DNA of 64,000 nucleotides from Aerococcus christensenii. Lineage in GTDB: Bacteria > Bacillota > Bacilli > Lactobacillales > Aerococcaceae. Positions 12,801-20,364 of this stretch are shown piece by piece. Position 1 is the stretch's first letter. Each line of letters begins with the position of its first letter. Position numbers and translations under genes: made by a program. The DNA is taken from assembly GCF_001543105.1 (NCBI RefSeq), contig NZ_CP014159.1, positions 1-64,000 on the forward strand. Direction: 5' to 3'. Below the pieces are notes generated by a model that worked only from the letters and a program-made list of their open reading frames with translations, did no database searches and was not told where the DNA came from.

Positions 12801-15800
12801 GCGACATCATCTTGATAAGTAACGGTAACATCAACCGTATCGCTTGATCCATCTGGATAAGTCACCTTCACTTGCCGTTTACCAGACTGGGTCACAGGCG
12901 ATCCGTTCACCCATGTATACTGTGCTCCACTTGGCAATGACTTCACATTACTGATGGCGCTCTTCGCTTCTGGCAAGGCCTTAGTAGATGCTTTCACAGT
13001 GACAGCTTGTACTTGTGGGTCATACTTAGTAGTCTGCTGATGATTGATCACCCTCAAATTAATAATTGTCGTATGATTGGATCCATCCTTTACTTGAATA
13101 GCCCGATTATTCCACTGGGCTCCTTCACTTAATTGCGTGGAATCTGATTGATTATTCGTATTCTTACCTGTTGCACCTGTTAAAGTGAGCACTTTAGGCT
13201 GTGCACTTGATCCCACTCCACTAGTCTGTTGAGTCAGAGGGAACGGATAGCTTCCAGGTTTTCCATTTTGAACAAGAGCAATCTCTGCTACTTTACCAGA
13301 GTTATCCTGTGCTTTAACCGTAATCGTAAAGTCCTCAGTTCCATACACATGGACTTCTTTAACGCCATTTTTATCTTCAATGCGTGGCGCTTGTCCTGGA
13401 GCAGTTGAAGACACTGTAATGTCAGCAGTTGGATTAGTTTGGTCAAATACCACTAATTTTCCCGTAATCGTTCGCGTAGAATGATCACTAAAGGTTGCGG
13501 TAATCGACACGTCTTGTCCCTGTCCACTCGTCACCGTATTATTGGTTAGCTTTCCTTGCGTAAAGGTATAAGTGACCCCACCTGTTGCTTTTTTATACAG
13601 GGCTTTTGTAGCAGTTGACACAAAGTTTTCAGGTTTAAGATGAGCAGTAGAGGCATTCACTTCTACCCGTTGGGTGTCCCCACTCACTGCTTGACCATCG
13701 AATTGTGCAGCTTGTTCCTTTGTAACAATATTAAGAGGAACCCAGCCCTGCGTATTAGCCCCATCCCAAGTATCTATTCGAGTATTCTTCGTTCCCTTGG
13801 TGGTTGGAGTTCCTGTAAATGTAATCGTATACGGATCCTTAGCGCTTCCCTTTTTTGATCGATTATTCGTTTGATACGTACGATCATTGGATTGCACAAA
13901 ACTGCTATTTCCATTTAATTTAGCATCCGTAACTTTATTAGAATTATCCGTAACTTTAACATGAACAATCATTGGTTCATTCACATAGGTTGTCAAAGTA
14001 GGGGGATTTCCTGGGAAATTTTGTACATTAGTAGCGACTGTCTGAACAGCTGTCCCATGCTCAACCTTGGCTCCTTTTTCCGCAACCACATCGAGTTGAG
14101 CGAGTTTTGTATCTTGGACGATCAATTTACCTTGAATAGTAGTAGAAGGACTATGATCTGCAAAAGTAGCCTGGATTTCTACTGTCTGTCCTGTTGTATT
14201 GATGGTAGCGTTGGTAGGCGCTTTTCCATTCTTCCAAGTGTAGGTGACCCCATTCCCCAAACCAGTCTTCACATTTTGAGGCACAAAGGATTCAGGCGTC
14301 AATTTGCTTAATGCATTAGCGTCATTCACTTCTACCGTTTGCGTTGCCCCTGTTAAGGGACGCGCCTCTACCTTTAACGTCACCTGCTGACTGCCACTGT
14401 TTTCTGGATTTGCGCCATCCCATGTCTTCACAGTAAATACATGCGTTCCAGGCCTCATCGGTGCTGTTCCTGACAAGGTTACCACGTAAGGCGCTGTATC
14501 TGAACCCTTCGTATTACGTTGGTTATGGGTTGCTGTCTTATAGTCGTTTTGAACAGTTCCTTCATTACTATTCAACCAACTAGGGCGATTTTCTGTTCGT
14601 ACGTCGTGAACAATATGACTATGTTCATCCACTGCACTTGCTTGAAAACTGAAAGCTTGGTTTGCTTGAACAGTAATGACTTGATTTTGAACAGTCACCT
14701 TGTTATCGGTTGCCTTCATTGTCACCTTAGCTGGCACATCATCAGTGAGAATTAATTTCACAGAATGGGAGTCTTGATTGCCATCTGGATAGGTAGCATT
14801 TACAGTAATAAAATGAGTATCTCCAAGAGATATTAATTGGTCGTTTATAGTGACTTTAACATTTCCATTAAGTCCTGTAATCTTTTGTTCAAGGTCTGCG
14901 ATAACTTTCTTCTTTGCCGCATCGGTTAATTTCTGGGTATCTTTATTCCATTGGCTAACTCCAGCTGTCACTTGTTTAGGATAAGTTGCTTTATCTGTTC
15001 TAGCCACGACTGTTGCTTTTTTCACTTCTGAACGGAAAGGTTTTTTATTATCCTTGCCATCTGTCACTTGCGTAATGATCGTTGTGCCTTGGGCTAGCGC
15101 CTCATTAAAAGTTACGGTTAATGTTCCATCCGCATTTTTATCAACGGATTGAATACCCGCATTATTATTAGCTGGATCAATGGTCCACTTTCCATTTTCT
15201 AATTTCAGCTGACTTTGTTTAAAGTCTTTTCCGAACAAGGTAATGCCTTCAGCTCCTGTGGCAAAATTGGCCAATTTAATTTTTGTTGCACCAGCTTGCA
15301 CACTATTTCCCACTAAAGGTTTCACTTCTGCTGGTTTCATGCGTATGGTTAAATCACGTGTGATTTTAACCACACCGCCGTCTCTATACCAAATAAAAGC
15401 ATCTCCTGCTTCTGCAGTATCTTGATTTCCTAAGAGCTTATGAGCATCATAAGCTTCTGGAAACGCATTTTTATTACGTTCCACTTTTTTAGTAATAACT
15501 TGAACCTTTTCAACTTCTTTATCGTAATCTTTACCAAATTTACCTTTTAAATTTTTTATAATCTTAGATTTTATCTCATTAGCTTCTTCTGGTGTTAATA
15601 AGTTATCTGTATCACTCTTTTGTACATTAACAGCATCATTAACTGCTGTCTTTTCAGTTTCTGCTAGCGTAGGAGTATAGATTTTAGCTAAATGTTCATC
15701 AGAAAGATCTGATTCGACCTTTTGCTTAGTTGATCCATCTTGATCAATATATTCCCGTTTTTCATAAACAACGGTTTTAACAGCATAAGTCGCCCCATCT

Positions 15801-18340
15801 TCAATCAAAATGTTTTTAAAAACTGCTTCCCCTTTGTCATTTGCCACAACTTGAAGATCACGTTTCTTAGTTACTTTTTTCTTTATAGTAGTCGGTTTTC
15901 CCTGTTTATTATAAGTCGTTTCTGTTACGGTTTCCGTATACTCTTCTTGCATCGGCTCAAAACGTCCATTAACATTCTTATAAAGAACCATTGGCACCCC
16001 TTTAGTTCCATTACTTGCTACTAAGTTTTTATGAGTTCCCGCTGCATTTGTCAATTTTAAAGGCAACCGTTTGCCTACACGTTCTTCTTGTAATAATCTT
16101 GGTGTTTTAGGCTTGATCACAAACATAATGTTATATAATTCTGTCTCTGTTTTGCCATTAACCGTTTGCATCCGTTTAAATTGAAAGTAATTAACACCTG
16201 GTGTATTAGCATTTGATAATAAATGTTCATGTCCTTTATTATCATAAACTGTCCATGTTAAATCTCCTTCTCCCCACTTATTTTTACCACTTGGGTCTTT
16301 CCAAGAATCTGAATGTTCTCCAGCTAGATAGCGATTTAAATCCAGTTTACCAATATCACTATGTGCATCTTTTCCATTTTTCCCGCCATTAAGAACCATG
16401 TAGCCACTATCAATTAAGTCTTCACCCTTGGCATCTGAAAACTTACCAAAGTCTCCTGGCTTATATTTACCTTCTTTTTTAGCTTTATCAATATCACCCC
16501 AAAAAGAAAAATCAACCTTTTGTCCATTTTCTTTTAGGCGATACACATTATCACAGTTTATAGCTTTCCCTTGATTGATATAAAAGCGCCCATTACGTCG
16601 CACATGAAGTGGGTACTTCTCAATTACTGAAATATCAGAATCCAAACGTCCGTACATTTGTAGAGTAAGATTATAGGTATTGTACTCCTGTGACCTAAAT
16701 CCTGCCAAATAATACTTTCTTGTATTCTTATCTCTTTCTAGTGGCCCTTTGGTCTCAAATCGAATTGAATAACCGTTTTTACCATTATGTGGTTGAATAA
16801 AATACACGGTTTGAGAATTATCTTTGATTTTATTAATTAATTGATCTCGCCTTTTAGCATCTTGATCTAATCGTCCTTTCCATTCAGGATGCATTTTAGG
16901 GTCAGTAATTTCATATTGATCAACCCATTTCCCGTTATTAGCAGGATAGACTAAACTAGCGAAATTACCATCATCACCTGGGGTCTTATTCAAATCATCT
17001 GAAAATTCTGCTTGAGTATCTTCAATGCGTTTAATATCAGCTTGAAAAATAGTTTTCAGTGCATTTTCCCCATTAGCGGCAAAAGTTTCATACTTATCAT
17101 TATTTTCACGATAAACCACTGTGGCTTTAGTAATTTTTTGATTTTTAGGCACAGTGAAAAAATACTTTGGATGTTGATGTTCATTTCTTCCTAAATTGAA
17201 ATGAATCTCCCAAGAATAACCTGATCCATCTTCTAAAGGGGTTACTCTCGCCCAAACATCCTTTTCAGCATTAGAAATATTCATACCGTCAAAGTTAGGA
17301 TCTTGTCCAAACAAACCATTACGCTTATTTCTAAAGATTTGCGTATACAAGTCGTATCCAGATCCTCCACCACCCAATTCAGTATAAGAACCTAATAATG
17401 TTTCATTATATTCTCTGTTTCCTCGCGTTTGTCCAACAGAGCGTTCTTGTTGCCAATGCGCACTTGCTCGATTCAAGATGTCACTCACATCATATTTGTC
17501 ACCAGTCTGTGCTGATCGCGATTGAAAGTGCGAGAGAGTAACGAGTTGTTTCGCTAGACTTTGCGCGCGTTTAAGTGATTCAAGTGCTGCATGTCCCACT
17601 GTTTGATTCACATTCACATCACTTAAAACAGCCTGTGCCCCTATATAGGCCGCAACAATCTCTTCCACAGCTTTTTTATCTTCTGTTTTTAAACCTTCAA
17701 TTTGCCGTTTGAGAGATTGTACCGCTTGGATTAAGTCTTTCCGTTGCGCCTCAGTCATTCCTTTTGAGGTGCTACCTTTTTCATCCTTTTCAGATTGATT
17801 AGCCTTCGTTTTATCGGCAAGACTATCTGTTTGCTCCTTTGCTGATTGCGTTTTATCTGAATGCTTTTCCGCAACAGGTGCATCTTTTTTGACTTGTGCT
17901 CCAGATGGATTTTTATCTGTACTGTCATATCCATTAATTGCATTCTGATTCTCAGCATTATTCTCCTTCCTTTGAGTTGCAGAGTCTACAAAAGAAGATG
18001 TTGTTTGATTAGCTACACCTTTGGGAAGAGTTGTATGCACAACTTGTCCAGTGACCGGTTGCGTATTAGTTGCTTGTTTGCTAACGCTTTGCGTGTTATT
18101 CGCTTTGAAATTCACCCCATCATCTGCATGCTCTTGCTTAGAAATAACAAGCTGATTGTCATTTCTTGACTCCACAGCTGGTTGTTCATCCGCTAACACA
18201 TAGCTAGTTTGTCCGCTCAACAAAAAGGCAGCAGAAATCGCTACTGATACAACCCCTACTGAAAACTTTCTAATACCATAATAAGTGACCTTTTCACGCT
18301 GTTCCAGATCACGCATTTTCTTATTGTTTTTTCCAAACAT
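1118..18340 (-). CDS. Giant YSIRK-type repetitive surface adhesin (frameshifted, 3' end outside window)
   Basis: A secreted surface protein of at least 5,740 residues. The start at 18340 has an AGGAGG site 8 nt upstream. Residues 20-29 (YYGIRKFSVG) form a YSIRK-type signal motif, followed by a hydrophobic stretch and a likely cleavage site after VLA at residue 50. Residues about 55-195 are polar low complexity and 196-275 look helical. Residues about 280-720 form a Gly/aromatic-rich N-terminal domain that is probably the ligand-binding head, and about 750-1000 contain further beta-rich modules. Residues about 1007-2833 are Ig-like modules with at least nine Rib-type ends such as YPDGSSDTVDV. 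From about residue 2834 a 160-residue unit repeats. Each unit has a Big_6-like Ig part (GTGVDGATVKVTIPG) and a Rib-like part (ITIGDNGKTTITYDDGSKKE). A 1-base deletion near 1129 shifts the frame and the reading stops at 1118. The repeats then continue in another frame to the window edge. An LPXTG anchor would be expected further left. The adhesive role is inferred from architecture. Confidence 0.9.
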   Translation of the reverse strand: MFGKNNKKMRDLEQREKVTYYGIRKFSVGVVSVAISAAFLLSGQTSYVLADEQPAVESRNDNQLVISKQEHADDGVNFKANNTQSVSKQATNTQPVTGQVVHTTLPKGVANQTTSSFVDSATQRKENNAENQNAINGYDSTDKNPSGAQVKKDAPVAEKHSDKTQSAKEQTDSLADKTKANQSEKDEKGSTSKGMTEAQRKDLIQAVQSLKRQIEGLKTEDKKAVEEIVAAYIGAQAVLSDVNVNQTVGHAALESLKRAQSLAKQLVTLSHFQSRSAQTGDKYDVSDILNRASAHWQQERSVGQTRGNREYNETLLGSYTELGGGGSGYDLYTQIFRNKRNGLFGQDPNFDGMNISNAEKDVWARVTPLEDGSGYSWEIHFNLGRNEHQHPKYFFTVPKNQKITKATVVYRENNDKYETFAANGENALKTIFQADIKRIEDTQAEFSDDLNKTPGDDGNFASLVYPANNGKWVDQYEITDPKMHPEWKGRLDQDAKRRDQLINKIKDNSQTVYFIQPHNGKNGYSIRFETKGPLERDKNTRKYYLAGFRSQEYNTYNLTLQMYGRLDSDISVIEKYPLHVRRNGRFYINQGKAINCDNVYRLKENGQKVDFSFWGDIDKAKKEGKYKPGDFGKFSDAKGEDLIDSGYMVLNGGKNGKDAHSDIGKLDLNRYLAGEHSDSWKDPSGKNKWGEGDLTWTVYDNKGHEHLLSNANTPGVNYFQFKRMQTVNGKTETELYNIMFVIKPKTPRLLQEERVGKRLPLKLTNAAGTHKNLVASNGTKGVPMVLYKNVNGRFEPMQEEYTETVTETTYNKQGKPTTIKKKVTKKRDLQVVANDKGEAVFKNILIEDGATYAVKTVVYEKREYIDQDGSTKQKVESDLSDEHLAKIYTPTLAETEKTAVNDAVNVQKSDTDNLLTPEEANEIKSKIIKNLKGKFGKDYDKEVEKVQVITKKVERNKNAFPEAYDAHKLLGNQDTAEAGDAFIWYRDGGVVKITRDLTIRMKPAEVKPLVGNSVQAGATKIKLANFATGAEGITLFGKDFKQSQLKLENGKWTIDPANNNAGIQSVDKNADGTLTVTFNEALAQGTTIITQVTDGKDNKKPFRSEVKKATVVARTDKATYPKQVTAGVSQWNKDTQKLTDAAKKKVIADLEQKITGLNGNVKVTINDQLISLGDTHFITVNATYPDGNQDSHSVKLILTDDVPAKVTMKATDNKVTVQNQVITVQANQAFSFQASAVDEHSHIVHDVRTENRPSWLNSNEGTVQNDYKTATHNQRNTKGSDTAPYVVTLSGTAPMRPGTHVFTVKTWDGANPENSGSQQVTLKVEARPLTGATQTVEVNDANALSKLTPESFVPQNVKTGLGNGVTYTWKNGKAPTNATINTTGQTVEIQATFADHSPSTTIQGKLIVQDTKLAQLDVVAEKGAKVEHGTAVQTVATNVQNFPGNPPTLTTYVNEPMIVHVKVTDNSNKVTDAKLNGNSSFVQSNDRTYQTNNRSKKGSAKDPYTITFTGTPTTKGTKNTRIDTWDGANTQGWVPLNIVTKEQAAQFDGQAVSGDTQRVEVNASTAHLKPENFVSTATKALYKKATGGVTYTFTQGKLTNNTVTSGQGQDVSITATFSDHSTRTITGKLVVFDQTNPTADITVSSTAPGQAPRIEDKNGVKEVHVYGTEDFTITVKAQDNSGKVAEIALVQNGKPGSYPFPLTQQTSGVGSSAQPKVLTLTGATGKNTNNQSDSTQLSEGAQWNNRAIQVKDGSNHTTIINLRVINHQQTTKYDPQVQAVTVKASTKALPEAKSAISNVKSLPSGAQYTWVNGSPVTQSGKRQVKVTYPDGSSDTVDVTVTYQDDVAPTITFPISHTYEGVAVTHFYRGEPVDITIHATDADSNMKKLWLSDGDMKRTERQIGADVTGLNVQSQLNGKNASYHITGTVPTDFAERYTVGNNQAVGAKKFTRLFNAEDQNGNQSAIDNSTKFIYIVHERAEKYTASYGQLPITVGTKSASHSSIQFKDISKGRLFAGEVANPSYQAVEKTVEKPNGTTFTLVNPVDGVQIDSTTGQLTLQGQAKQVGQTIPIQVKVTYSDQSFDIVDVSMKVRDDIPADVQYEAGKGSQVKGTTVTVYANEAFEFKANVTDNTGIVYDAEYHGDDLSWLHNDKQTYQAKYKQDTNGKRDTLGSKEHPYVLTFTGTAPNVKKTTNQGKIRTWDYQDANSGAESRFTLVVKSQSENYTDHIDLKSKLQGTSQDVEVNNEHPVQPNAEQSVSQTTKEMLKDKGVTYSWKTNHVPDTRTVGEKTGIVVVTFKDGSTLDISNAKVNVKDTVNPVITEWSISSDWKGEQPKIEDKNGVKEIHVYGTENFTLTVRATDNSGLVHSIGVVHNGNAGTLGFTTKDTLTGTGTTADPKQLTMIGATGPNINDKDGYSNRTFKVTDAAGHSVEQRFKIVVHQQTNKYEATVAAGAIEKDYGATLTEEEIKAKVSVPQYSQGKTAYRVSLAGQLPSTTSAGNHQVDVKVTYPDGSTDIVQVPVSIKAQPQKDAYELTYASEQVEPGKSLTTQVPTLKKGNETIASQTGIVTSYSIAEDLKTKGYSVTNEGRLTIPASESATKVGQKLAIAVQVTYRDGTTENTIAQVSVTSPNKIDRTNDKNAPIPSGYLRVTLQAGEGTIYQGNAQAKTYDVKVNTALESADYPQVKSQANYRPYQWSVAAGTVITETMDPDKNNQVTIESTATLKTAVTIEPRYGTKKGTIGETIIIGSPTFYKENNGQVTTDVDQVLDRRMQYTLDKANDHVTIDASTGVINYTPRASDLNGKDEETVTIPVTVTYDDRSIDKVNVTVTIKRATSAKPGIDKAPHTQSKEITGTGVDGATVKVTIPGKAPIEAKVTGTSWKAELPEGLTVGTEISVTQTEPDKKVSETETTKVVAPKSDQFATPDKTVVEHGVGELDEKDKDKIKDAIIDKNKDKGVSDKGHITIGDNGKTTITYDDGSKKEVSTTDLMTERETSAKPGIDKAPHTQSKEITGTGVDGATVKVTIPGKAPIEAKVTGTSWKAELPEGLTVGTEISVTQTEPDKKVSETETTKVVAPKSDQFATPDKTVVEHGVGELDEKDKDKIKDAIIDKNKDKGVSDKGHITIGDNGKTTITYDDGSKKEVSTTDLMTERETSAKPGIDKAPHTQSKEITGTGVDGATVKVTIPGKAPIEAKVTGTSWKAELPEGLTVGTEISVTQTEPDKKVSETETTKVVAPKSDQFATPDKTVVEHGVGELDEKDKDKIKDAIIDKNKDKGVSDKGHITIGDNGKTTITYDDGSKKEVSTTDLMTERETSAKPGIDKAPHTQSKEITGTGVDGATVKVTIPGKAPIEAKVTGTSWKAELPEGLTVGTEISVTQTEPDKKVSETETTKVVAPKSDQFATPDKTVVEHGVGELDEKDKDKIKDAIIDKNKDKGVSDKGHITIGDNGKTTITYDDGSKKEVSTTDLMTERETSAKPGIDKAPHTQSKEITGTGVDGATVKVTIPGKAPIEAKVTGTSWKAELPEGLTVGTEISVTQTEPDKKVSETETTKVVAPKSDQFATPDKTVVEHGVGELDEKDKDKIKDAIIDKNKDKGVSDKGHITIGDNGKTTITYDDGSKKEVSTTDLMTERETSAKPGIDKAPHTQSKEITGTGVDGATVKVTIPGKAPIEAKVTGTSWKAELPEGLTVGTEISVTQTEPDKKVSETETTKVVAPKSDQFATPDKTVVEHGVGELDEKDKDKIKDAIIDKNKDKGVSDKGHITIGDNGKTTITYDDGSKKEVSTTDLMTERETSAKPGIDKAPHTQSKEITGTGVDGATVKVTIPGKAPIEAKVTGTSWKAELPEGLTVGTEISVTQTEPDKKVSETETTKVVAPKSDQFATPDKTVVEHGVGELDEKDKDKIKDAIIDKNKDKGVSDKGHITIGDNGKTTITYDDGSKKEVSTTDLMTERETSAKPGIDKAPHTQSKEITGTGVDGATVKVTIPGKAPIEAKVTGTSWKAELPEGLTVGTEISVTQTEPDKKVSETETTKVVAPKSDQFATPDKTVVEHGVGELDEKDKDKIKDAIIDKNKDKGVSDKGHITIGDNGKTTITYDDGSKKEVSTTDLMTERETSAKPGIDKAPHTQSKEITGTGVDGATVKVTIPGKAPIEAKVTGTSWKAELPEGLTVGTEISVTQTEPDKKVSETETTKVVAPKSDQFATPDKTVVEHGVGELDEKDKDKIKDAIIDKNKDKGVSDKGHITIGDNGKTTITYDDGSKKEVSTTDLMTERETSAKPGIDKAPHTQSKEITGTGVDGATVKVTIPGKAPIEAKVTGTSWKAELPEGLTVGTEISVTQTEPDKKVSETETTKVVAPKSDQFATPDKTVVEHGVGELDEKDKDKIKDAIIDKNKDKGVSDKGHITIGDNGKTTITYDDGSKKEVSTTDLMTERETSAKPGIDKAPHTQSKEITGTGVDGATVKVTIPGKAPIEAKVTGTSWKAELPEGLTVGTEISVTQTEPDKKVSETETTKVVAPKSDQFATPDKTVVEHGVGELDEKDKDKIKDAIIDKNKDKGVSDKGHITIGDNGKTTITYDDGSKKEVSTTDLMTERETSAKPGIDKAPHTQSKEITGTGVDGATVKVTIPGKAPIEAKVTGTSWKAELPEGLTVGTEISVTQTEPDKKVSETETTKVVAPKSDQFATPDKTVVEHGVGELDEKDKDKIKDAIIDKNKDKGVSDKGHITIGDNGKTTITYDDGSKKEVSTTDLMTERETSAKPGIDKAPHTQSKEITGTGVDGATVKVTIPGKAPIEAKVTGTSWKAELPEGLTVGTEISVTQTEPDKKVSETETTKVVAPKSDQFATPDKAVVEHGVGELDEKDKDKIKDAIIDKNKDKGVSDKGHITIGDNGKTTITYDDGSKKEVSTTDLMTERETSAKPGIDKAPHTQSKEITGTGVDGATVKVTIPGKAPIEAKVTGTSWKAELPEGLTVGTEISVTQTEPDKKVSETETTKVVAPKSDQFATPDKTVVEHGVGELDEKDKDKIKDAIIDKNKDKGVSDKGHITIGDNGKTTITYDDGSKKEVSTTDLMTERETSAKPGIDKAPHTQSKEITGTGVDGATVKVTIPGKAPIEAKVTGTSWKAELPEGLTVGTEISVTQTEPDKKVSETETTKVVAPKSDQFATPDKTVVEHGVGELDEKDKDKIKDAIIDKNKDKGVSDKGHITIGDNGKTTITYDDGSKKEVSTTDLMTERETSAKPGIDKAPHTQSKEITGTGVDGATVKVTIPGKAPIEAKVTGTSWKAELPEGLTVGTEISVTQTEPDKKVSETETTKVVAPKSDQFATPDKTVVEHGVGELDEKDKDKIKDAIIDKNKDKGVSDKGHITIGDNGKTTITYDDGSKKEVSTTDLMTERETSAKPGIDKAPHTQSKEITGTGVDGATVKVTIPGKAPIEAKVTGTSWKAELPEGLTVGTEISVTQTEPDKKVSETETTKVVAPKSDQFATPDKTVVEHGVGELDEKDKDKIKDAIIDKNKDKGVSDKGHITIGDNGKTTITYDDGSKKEVSTTDLMTERETSAKPGIDKAPHTQSKEITGTGVDGATVKVTIPGKAPIEAKVTGTSWKAELPEGLTVGTEISVTQTEPDKKVSETETTKVVAPKSDQFATPDKTVVEHGVGELDEKDKDKIKDAIIDKNKDKGVSDKGHITIGDNGKTTITYDDGSKKEVSTTDLMTERETSAKPGIDKAPHTQSKEITGTGVDERQ

Positions 18341-18389
18341 TTATCAAACCTCCTGGGTTATTAATGGGTTTGTCAATGAACAAAAAACG

Positions 18390-18424
18390 GACAGAGCAGC
18401 ATACTTATCTTCAACAACTCTGTC
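18390..18424. promoter_or_regulatory. Inverted repeat in the divergent adhesin/regulator intergenic region
   Basis: The 400 bp between the adhesin start (18340) and the regulator start (18741) contain no gene. Near the adhesin end lies a perfect 7-bp inverted repeat, GACAGAG at 18390-18396 and CTCTGTC at 18418-18424, which would form a hairpin in the adhesin leader. I found no convincing sigma-A promoter for the adhesin. The closest candidate is a TTGACA-like box at 18635-18640 on the minus strand with a poor -10, which would fit a gene that needs an activator. Confidence 0.3.
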
Positions 18425-18658
18425 TAATATACAACTTGCTATAAATCATTATTGCTCACGACTTATTTATACATTCTTTATTCTATCAGATCTTCTTCTT
18501 TTTCACTAACTATTATCTATACTTTATATGCTCTAAATTCTCTCAAAAAAGAAAAAAAAAGGACAAATTTGTTGCTATACCCTTCGTTTTCTTTTCATAT
18601 CACTATCCCTGTCTTATTCCAGATTCTCTTAGATTGTCAAAAATGGCACATGTTAACA

Positions 18659-18698
18659 TTGACTTCTCTTTCATTTATGTGAATAATAGTGAAGTCAA
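18659..18698 (+). promoter_or_regulatory. Promoter of the Mga-like regulator, flanked by an 8-bp inverted repeat
   Basis: TTGACT at 18659-18664 and AATAAT at 18682-18687 are separated by exactly 17 bp, a good sigma-A promoter. TTGACTTC (18659-18666) and GAAGTCAA (18691-18698) form a perfect inverted repeat whose arms cover the -35 box and the probable start site. This geometry is typical of an operator, here perhaps for autoregulation. The protein that binds is inferred, not seen. Confidence 0.55.
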
Positions 18699-18740
18699 AC
18701 CCCTTCAACTTTCGTTCATCTTTGAAAGGAGCTCTTTTGT

Positions 18741-20243
18741 ATGTTCGAGCTATTGCCAAAATCTATACAAAGAAAATTGAACTTAATTGCCTACTTATTG
18801 GATCATCCTACTTCCCCACCTTCTATTCATTTCTTGATGGATTATCTTAATATTACCTATCCCACTTTGAAATCTGATATTAGCGAGTTGAATGAACTTT
18901 TTGACCAATATTTTAATATCACTATCTCTAAGACTCAAATTTCTCTTAAAGCATTGGTCCCACTTAGTATGGCTTTTTTCACCCATATGCTCAAACAAGA
19001 TTTAACCATCATGTCACTCATTAATGAATGCTTTTTACAACATCTCAATACATTTAAAGCATTGGCTCAAAAAATATACATTAGTCGTTCAGTCATGTAC
19101 CGTGACTTAACACAACTCAAAGATTTTCTCACTAACCATTATTCTGCCTTATCTATTACCACGCATCCTGTCCAAATCACTGGTCCTGAACGTATCGTTC
19201 GTCAATTTTTTACGGACTATTACTTCCTTGGCTATAACTTATCTAACTGGCCGTTTGATCAAGTTAGTCAATCCGCAATAGAAGATTTAATGCTTTTAAT
19301 TACTGAAAAAATCCCACTCATTGCCTTCTTCAGCGACCATCCCATCCTTCCCATTATTCTTGCGATTAATGTGATACGCTATCGTCAGGGGCACTTAGTG
19401 GAAGATATTCGCCCAGCTTACGACTATGATGCCTGCCGCCGTTATCTCAGTGATCCAATTAATCACGATCATCTGCATAACTTAGAAGATAGACTGGGCA
19501 TCACCTTTTCCAACGAAGCTGTTGAACAACTCCTCGTTAATATTATCAGTCATCAGACCAGTTATGATACTCACTACATGTGGCAATGCGCTCAAAGCGA
19601 TCCCACTTTGCATCAGGCACTTATCACCTTAAAATCAGATATGCTTTCCTTAATGCATGCATTTCATATTCAATCAATAGACGAGGAGGCGCTTGATCTT
19701 TTCTTGCTAACCGCTTATAATCTCTGCACCTTTCACAGTCCAGATTCTCACTCTTTTGAAGAAGAAATTTACCAACATGAGCAGGACTGTTTAGCTGTCG
19801 GTACTGAACTAGAACGTATTGATCCTCATTTCTTAACCCAAATGCAAAGGATTTTAACTGCATTTCAAGAACAAATGCACATTCCTTGCAACGATACACG
19901 TACCTTACAAGCAACTTGGTATTATTGTCACATCTTCCCTCAAACTTTACGTCAACTCAAAACACCTACCCAACCCATTCGTTTAGGACTTTATACCATT
20001 AACCAATTGCAACGTAAACATTGGGCATATGAAATTCATCTCTTATTTGGCGATAAGATACAGCTAGTATCTATCCATTCGCCTAATAGCCTTTTGCATT
20101 TAGAAGCTAACCAAGTGGATGCACTACTGACTGCTTTACCCATAGAATTAAAGCAAATCAAAACCCGCTATATTAGTGGCTATCCTTCTGGTCAAGATGT
20201 TGAATGGATCTATCAATTGCTCTTTCCGTCTTCCGATTCATGA
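18741..20243 (+). CDS. Mga-family transcriptional regulator
   Basis: A 500-residue protein with the layout of Mga/AtxA-type virulence regulators: two N-terminal helix-turn-helix segments (about residues 5-60 and 65-145, including the YISRSVMYRDLTQLKDFL recognition-helix region) followed by a long PRD-like helical part. In streptococci, proteins of this family activate surface protein genes and often sit beside their targets. The ATG follows a GAAAGGAGC site. The gene is divergent from the giant adhesin 400 bp away, so the adhesin is the obvious candidate target. A terminator follows directly. The family call is by sequence resemblance; the target and any PTS phosphorylation are inference. Confidence 0.8.
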   Translation: MFELLPKSIQRKLNLIAYLLDHPTSPPSIHFLMDYLNITYPTLKSDISELNELFDQYFNITISKTQISLKALVPLSMAFFTHMLKQDLTIMSLINECFLQHLNTFKALAQKIYISRSVMYRDLTQLKDFLTNHYSALSITTHPVQITGPERIVRQFFTDYYFLGYNLSNWPFDQVSQSAIEDLMLLITEKIPLIAFFSDHPILPIILAINVIRYRQGHLVEDIRPAYDYDACRRYLSDPINHDHLHNLEDRLGITFSNEAVEQLLVNIISHQTSYDTHYMWQCAQSDPTLHQALITLKSDMLSLMHAFHIQSIDEEALDLFLLTAYNLCTFHSPDSHSFEEEIYQHEQDCLAVGTELERIDPHFLTQMQRILTAFQEQMHIPCNDTRTLQATWYYCHIFPQTLRQLKTPTQPIRLGLYTINQLQRKHWAYEIHLLFGDKIQLVSIHSPNSLLHLEANQVDALLTALPIELKQIKTRYISGYPSGQDVEWIYQLLFPSSDS

Positions 20244-20249
20244 TCTCTC

Positions 20250-20280
20250 AAACTGTTCCTTACTAAGAGGGACAGTTTTT
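20250..20280 (+). terminator. Rho-independent terminator after the Mga-like regulator
   Basis: AAACTGTTCC and GGGACAGTTT form a 10-bp stem with one G-T pair, followed by a T run. Confidence 0.85.
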
Positions 20281-20364
20281 CCAAAAAAGGCTCCTCTTAT
20301 TTCTGTATACCAACCAGTCATTTCTCTCTGTTTTGGGTTTACATTGTCCATTATTTTATATTAG

